IMG/VR virus record: IMGVR_UViG_3300046471_000241
Coordinates: 1-34,071 of that record
DNA: 34,071 bases
Direction: 5' to 3' (one strand)
From: a virus
Within the stretch, counting starts at the first letter, position 1. Each line of letters starts with the position of its first letter. Below the pieces are notes generated by a model. That model searched no databases and was not told where the DNA came from. It saw only the letters and a list, made by a program, of their open reading frames with translations. Below are positions 30,983-34,071 of this stretch, piece by piece. The translations under genes were made by a program, and so were the position numbers.

Positions 30983-31309
30983 TTAATGTTCTATGTTGAG
31001 AACTGAGTCGGTTTCACTAATAAAGGCCGGAAGCGCGTTACTAAACTCAATGAGTGAGTTAAGTGCTTCAATGACCTTTATTCTTTCACTGTGTGCCAAT
31101 TCAAAGAAACGCATATTGATATGACGACTTTTCAATCCAGCATGGAAGCAGATCAATTTGCGCATGGTCGGCGTACTTTCATCAAACGTTTCCTGCGCAA
31201 TATTTTTCTGGCTGGTCAGCATTTTTCGGATCCCGATAATATGCTGAAAACAGGCCTCTCTTTTTTCCTTCGGGATACTTTCCGAATAGCTCAATGTTTG
31301 CGATTGCAT
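30983..31309 (-). CDS. Small early phage protein, DUF5347-like
   Basis: A 108-aa protein from the ATG at 31309, with GAGGTG just upstream; a longer frame to 31429 would run through the fil gene and is rejected. The sequence MQSQTLSYSESIPKEKREAC... FFELAHSERIKVIEALNSLIEFSNALPAFI resembles small enterobacterial phage proteins grouped as DUF5347, but this is from memory. It stands where P2 carries B, the DnaB helicase loader; I see no convincing match to B. Confidence 0.65.
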   Translation of the reverse strand: MQSQTLSYSESIPKEKREACFQHIIGIRKMLTSQKNIAQETFDESTPTMRKLICFHAGLKSRHINMRFFELAHSERIKVIEALNSLIEFSNALPAFISETDSVLNIEH

Positions 31310-31316
31310 AGACACC

Positions 31317-31481
31317 TCAACCAAAGAAGCGTTTGTAGAAGGGCTTCCGGCTTGAACCGGTTGAATACATTTGCGGTTTAGCTGGATTCCAGCGTTTGCC
31401 ACCTGGTAGCTCAATCCAGCCATGTCCAAAACTGCGGGAAGGGCTTTGTCTTTTCAGCAGTGGTGCAATTGAAATAACCAT
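31317..31481 (-). CDS. fil: Filamentation protein Fil-like (DUF2724)
   Basis: A 54-aa protein from the ATG at 31481, with a near-perfect AAGGAGG ribosome site. It begins MVISIAPLLKRQSPSRSFGH and continues GWIELPGGKRWNP, the hallmark of the Fil/DUF2724 family. Fil of phage 186 causes host filamentation by blocking cell division when expressed after induction. It lies between cox and the next early gene, its stop eight bases before the following ATG. The gene is short and easily missed. Confidence 0.82.
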   Translation of the reverse strand: MVISIAPLLKRQSPSRSFGHGWIELPGGKRWNPAKPQMYSTGSSRKPFYKRFFG

Positions 31482-31490
31482 TTCCCCTCC

Positions 31491-31763
31491 TTAACGTGGC
31501 TCGCCCAAGCCCAACCACATCAGCCAGCCGTCGCGGATCTCTCTGGGGCGTTTTTCAAACGCTAACTTCATACCTGCATTCCAGGCAGGCAGGTATACCC
31601 AAGTCTCACCGCGTGCGGTTGGATTCTCTGGGTTGCGCATTTCAATGATGGGCAGCTTTCCCGCCTCGATCATCGACTTAACAGCAACAGGTGTTTTGCC
31701 GATTGCCTTGGCAAATTCTGTGTAGGGAAGGGCATCCGACACACTTACGATTTGTTTGCTCAT
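31491..31763 (-). CDS. cox: Cox: early switch repressor and excisionase
   Basis: Cox represses the C promoter, directs Int to excise the prophage, and in P2 also activates a promoter of satellite P4. The 90-aa protein (P2 Cox is 91 aa) begins MSKQIVSVSDALPYTEFAKAIGK and ends EIRDGWLMWLGLGEPR, the last 14 residues identical to P2 as I recall it. The N-terminal half is a winged-helix DNA-binding fold. It is the first gene of the early operon, facing C. Probable binding arrays lie at 31794..31829 and 33270..33309. Confidence 0.96.
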   Translation of the reverse strand: MSKQIVSVSDALPYTEFAKAIGKTPVAVKSMIEAGKLPIIEMRNPENPTARGETWVYLPAWNAGMKLAFEKRPREIRDGWLMWLGLGEPR

Positions 31764-31883
31764 CTGCTAACCTTTCTCGAGATCTCGACAACTGCTTATA
31801 GCCGCTTAGCGACGCTTACAGATGTTTAGATTATGTTGAATCAAAATAACGTTTACATCTAATTATTAGAGGATCTTGAAAAC
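31764..31883. promoter_or_regulatory. Lysis-lysogeny switch region between cox and C, with four 10-bp-phased repeats
   Basis: This 120-bp gap holds the promoters Pe (toward cox) and Pc (toward C) in P2. Four copies of a GCTTA-type unit begin at 31794, 31804, 31814 and 31824, exactly one helical turn apart. Similar units beside att (33270..33309) point to Cox as the binder. I could not assign -35 and -10 elements with confidence. Confidence 0.7.
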
Positions 31884-32183
31884 ATGTCAAGCTCAATAGC
31901 TGAGAAGATAGGGCTCATGAGGGAATCTGAGAGGATTAACCGGAGGCAATTCGCTGAGTTGACAGGCGTTCCATATAGCTCTTTGACCTACTACGAGAGT
32001 GGCAGATCCGTGCCGCCGACGGATGTGACTATGAAAATTTTGGCTCACCCAAAGTTCACAAAATACACAATGTGGTTCATGACTGATCAAATTTCTCCTG
32101 AAGCCGGACAGATCGCGCCGGTTCTCGCACACTTTGGGCAGGGCGAAACAACGTCGTCCCACTCCGACAAAAAGACTGGTTAA
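31884..32183 (+). CDS. C: Immunity repressor C
   Basis: C keeps the prophage silent by blocking the early promoter. The 99-aa protein has exactly the P2 C length and follows it closely: EKIGLMRESERINRRQFAELTG is the helix-turn-helix with VPYSSLTYYESGRS, then FTKYTMWFMTDQI and QIAPVLAHFGQGETTS. P2 C is a small dimer that is not inactivated by RecA-stimulated cleavage, so such prophages are poorly SOS-inducible. The high similarity suggests an immunity class near that of P2. Confidence 0.96.
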   Translation: MSSSIAEKIGLMRESERINRRQFAELTGVPYSSLTYYESGRSVPPTDVTMKILAHPKFTKYTMWFMTDQISPEAGQIAPVLAHFGQGETTSSHSDKKTG

Positions 32184-32258
32184 CGCTACATTTCGACTTT
32201 TTACGTTTTATAGATTCACTGAGTCTTTGCAGTACCCACGATTCCGGAGGGCTTCAAT

Positions 32259-33266
32259 ATGTCGATTAAGAAGCTCGATGATGGTCGTTATGAAGTGGAC
32301 ATCAGACCGCAGGGGCGCAACGGAAAGCGCTTCCGGCGTAGGTTCGACAAGAAACATGAAGCAGCCGCATACGAAAAATATGTAGCGGTGAATTATCACG
32401 ACAAAGAATGGCTATCTAAACCGGCTGACAAACGGCCTTTATCCGAGTTGATAGAACTGTGGTGGCTCTATCACGGGCAGAACGTGAAGCACGGCAAGCT
32501 CGACAAAGCCAAACTGGAGTTCATCTGTAACCTGATGAATGACCCGTGTTCTTTCCAAATTGATAGCCTGGCTATTACAAAATTTAAGTCTTTAAGATTG
32601 GCGAAGGGCGTTAAGGCAACGACGGTAAACCGCAATTTGATGTTGCTGAGTGGCCTGTTTACTTACCTGAACGAAGCCGGTTTATTCCACGCTGAAAATC
32701 CGTTGCATGGAGTAACGTTGCTAAAAGGGCAGCTATCATCCATGACTTTTATGTCTGCTGATGAAATTGAGAAGTTGCTGTCTGTTTTGGAAGGGGACAA
32801 TAAGAGGATTGCGATCCTGAGCTTGAGCACTGGAGGCCGCTGGGGAGAAATAAGCAGTTTGAAGGTCGAGAATGTCATTAATAACAGAGTGACTTTTCTC
32901 AATACCAAAAACGGCAAACCCAGAACAGTCCCGATCTCCGATGAGGTATGGAAGGCAGTCAAAAATCAGAAGTCTGGATTACTTTTTCCTGATGCCGATT
33001 ATTTGACCTTCCGGCTGCTATTGAAATCGGTGAAGCCAGACTTACCGAAAGGGCAATCATTACATGTGCTGCGACATACGTTTGCGACACATTTCATGAT
33101 GAACGGCGGGAACATAATCACCCTGCAGAGAATTCTCGGACACGCGAATATTAACCAAACAATGGTCTATGCTCACTTCGCGCCGGACTTCCTGCAGGAC
33201 GCAATTTCCTTCAATCCACTGAGGGGAAAAGCGGGGCTGGAGTGTCCACATAGTGTCCACACCTAA
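32259..33266 (+). CDS. int: Integrase (tyrosine recombinase)
   Basis: Int joins attP and attB and, with Cox and IHF, reverses it. The 335-aa protein (P2 Int is 337 aa) starts MSIKKLDDGRYEVDIRPQGR, the arm-binding N-terminal domain. The catalytic domain shows R194 (TGGRWGE), H269 and R272 (HVLRHTF), H295 (ILGHANI) and nucleophile Y304 (TMVYAHF), so the active site is complete. It is co-oriented with C, as in P2, where both come from Pc. The last codons contain two copies of the arm-type motif AGTGTCCACA, so coding and recombination sites overlap. Confidence 0.97.
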   Translation: MSIKKLDDGRYEVDIRPQGRNGKRFRRRFDKKHEAAAYEKYVAVNYHDKEWLSKPADKRPLSELIELWWLYHGQNVKHGKLDKAKLEFICNLMNDPCSFQIDSLAITKFKSLRLAKGVKATTVNRNLMLLSGLFTYLNEAGLFHAENPLHGVTLLKGQLSSMTFMSADEIEKLLSVLEGDNKRIAILSLSTGGRWGEISSLKVENVINNRVTFLNTKNGKPRTVPISDEVWKAVKNQKSGLLFPDADYLTFRLLLKSVKPDLPKGQSLHVLRHTFATHFMMNGGNIITLQRILGHANINQTMVYAHFAPDFLQDAISFNPLRGKAGLECPHSVHT

Positions 33267-33309
33267 GCATCTTTATAAGGCTTACAGCTGCTTACAGCAT
33301 TTATAACTC
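33241..33309. promoter_or_regulatory. attP arm: Int arm-type pair and phased Cox-type repeats
   Basis: AGTGTCCACA occurs at 33241..33250 and 33252..33261, 11 bp apart; the left end of the prophage has a similar pair. Then CTTTATAAG, GCTTACAGCT, GCTTACAGCA and TTTATAAC units begin at 33270, 33280, 33290 and 33300. This repeats the 10-bp phasing and the CTTACAG core seen between cox and C. The order int, arm sites, Cox sites, core is that expected for P2. Confidence 0.7.
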
Positions 33310-33354
33310 ATTGATTTATAGTGAACGCGTTGTAAGTGCAGGAAAAATAAATGA

Positions 33355-33379
33355 TAAAAAAGGCACATTTTTGTGCCTT
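33355..33379. repeat. att core, right end of prophage, and terminator of can
   Basis: Perfect 25-base copy of 1159..1183. On the minus strand AAAGGCACA pairs with TGTGCCTTT around AAAA and ends in a T run, which makes it the intrinsic terminator for can, whose stop is 35 bases away. Integration at a terminator stem rather than in a tRNA keeps the host gene intact. Confidence 0.93.
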
Positions 33380-33414
33380 TTGTTTTTTGAATTTCTGTAG
33401 AGTAGGGCGGCTTG

Positions 33415-34071
33415 TTATTGCGGGTCGCCGTTCAGCAAGGCGGAGACGCCCTGACGGTAGCGCTGTTCCAGTGTTTCGCGGCTGGTGGCGTCAACTTCTA
33501 GGTTGCGCAGACGTCCGTCCAGAATGCCGTAAACCCAGCCGTGCAGCGTGACTTTCTGGCCGCGTTTCCAGGCCGATTGCATCACGGTGGAGTGGCCGAG
33601 GTTGTAAACTTGCTCAACCACGTTCAGTTCACATAACTTATCGAGGCGCTTCTCTGGCGACAGTTCGCCCAGCAGGGAACTGTGTTTGTACCAGATGTCC
33701 CGGATATGCAACAACCAGTTATTAATCAAACCCAGTTCAGGGTTTTCAACCGCCGACTGCACACCGCCACAGCCGTAGTGACCGCAGATAATCACGTGTT
33801 CGACTTCCAGCACGTCGATAGCATATTGCACAACGGACAGGCAGTTAAGGTCGGTGTGGATGACCAGGTTGGCAACGTTACGGTGAACGAACAGTTCGCC
33901 TGGCTCAAGCCCTGTCAGGCGCTCGGCGGGAACACGGCTGTCAGAACAGCCAATCCACAGAAAGCGGGGTTTTTGAGATTGGGAAAGCCGCTCAAAGAAA
34001 CCAGGATCTTCATCAATCATGGTTTTGGACCAGGCTGCGTTATTGCTGATGAGTCTTTCTATGTCATTCAT
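33415..34071 (-). CDS. can: Beta-class carbonic anhydrase (host gene)
   Basis: Can interconverts CO2 and bicarbonate in the cytoplasm and supplies bicarbonate for growth in air. The 218-aa protein follows E. coli Can (220 aa) closely: [16 protein letters not shown] at the start, zinc ligands C42, D44 (CSDSR), H98 and C101 (GHYGCGG), and [10 protein letters not shown] near the end. It begins with ATG at the last base of the window, so the start fits but its promoter is outside. It marks the host side of the right attachment site and an Enterobacterales host. Confidence 0.96.
   Translation of the reverse strand: MNDIERLISNNAAWSKTMIDEDPGFFERLSQSQKPRFLWIGCSDSRVPAERLTGLEPGELFVHRNVANLVIHTDLNCLSVVQYAIDVLEVEHVIICGHYGCGGVQSAVENPELGLINNWLLHIRDIWYKHSSLLGELSPEKRLDKLCELNVVEQVYNLGHSTVMQSAWKRGQKVTLHGWVYGILDGRLRNLEVDATSRETLEQRYRQGVSALLNGDPQ

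Larger units (their letters stand above)
1159..33379. mobile_element. Integrated P2-type prophage, near complete
   Basis: The element lies between two perfect copies of a 25-bp att core (1159..1183 and 33355..33379). Gene order read from the right end is int, C, cox, fil, small early genes, A, cargo, cos, cargo, Q/P, O-N-M-L-X, lysis, R-S, cargo, V-W-J-I-H-G, FI-FII-E-T-U-D-ogr, which is the P2 prophage order. All structural, lysis, replication and lysogeny genes are present and open, so the phage may be inducible. It has the P2 C repressor and Cox rather than the 186-type CI/Apl pair. The fun/Z locus between G and FI is empty. Identity to P2 is judged from remembered protein sequences, not from a search. 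Confidence 0.97.

Noticed and set aside
31310-31429. N-terminal extension of the small early protein to 31429
   Set aside because: This stretch is the fil gene in another frame, with a far better ribosome site at its own ATG; the ATG at 31309 has GAGGTG.

Overview
The window is one nearly complete P2-type temperate phage genome (Peduovirus-like), about 32.2 kb, integrated in an Enterobacterales chromosome. The ends are set by a perfect 25-bp direct repeat at 1159..1183 and 33355..33379. The right-hand host neighbour is the beta carbonic anhydrase gene can, and the repeat is the rho-independent terminator of that gene, so integration restores a terminator on both sides. The proteins match remembered P2 proteins almost gene for gene. 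The host genus cannot be fixed from this stretch; can is of the enterobacterial type.

Layout, left to right. 1..1158 is flanking DNA with a GTG-started zinc-ribbon membrane protein and a broken fragment of a second P2-type gene A, probably the relic of an earlier tandem prophage. 1287..7915 (minus) is the F operon: FI sheath, FII tube, E and E+E' by programmed frameshift, T tape measure, U, D and ogr. 8045..13456 (minus) is the V operon: V spike, W, J, I, H fibre, G fibre chaperone. 13889..15340 (minus) is an AT-rich cargo gene for a multi-pass membrane serine hydrolase, at the site where P2 carries orf30. 15726..21269 (minus) is the O operon: O scaffold/protease, N capsid, M, L, X, holin, P1-type SAR lysozyme, LysB/LysC spanins, R, S. 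21414..24371 (plus) holds terminase P, a small overlapping ORF and portal Q. 24554..25132 (plus) is a cargo lipoprotein, followed by a cos-like GC-rich site. 25653..28238 (minus) is a HEPN-like/NB-ARC STAND protein in the position of P2 tin/old. 28433..31763 (minus) is the early operon: Cox, Fil, small ORFs, a TraR/DksA-type protein, a 27-aa membrane mini-ORF and the rolling-circle initiator A. 31884..33266 (plus) carries the immunity repressor C and the integrase.

How it works together. C holds the early operon off. Cox, transcribed against C, switches to the lytic state and helps excision; arrays of 10-bp-phased CTTA-type repeats lie both in the C/cox intergenic region and beside att, as expected for Cox binding. 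Gene A nicks ori inside its own coding sequence. Ogr activates the late operons through TGT-N12-(A/C)A boxes found upstream of FI, V and O. Three non-P2 cargo genes (membrane hydrolase, lipoprotein, STAND NTPase) are the likeliest lysogenic-conversion or anti-phage functions and the most interesting content. In both the intact and the relic gene A, homology to the P2 gene ends just past ori, which suggests that ori is the exchange point for cargo cassettes.
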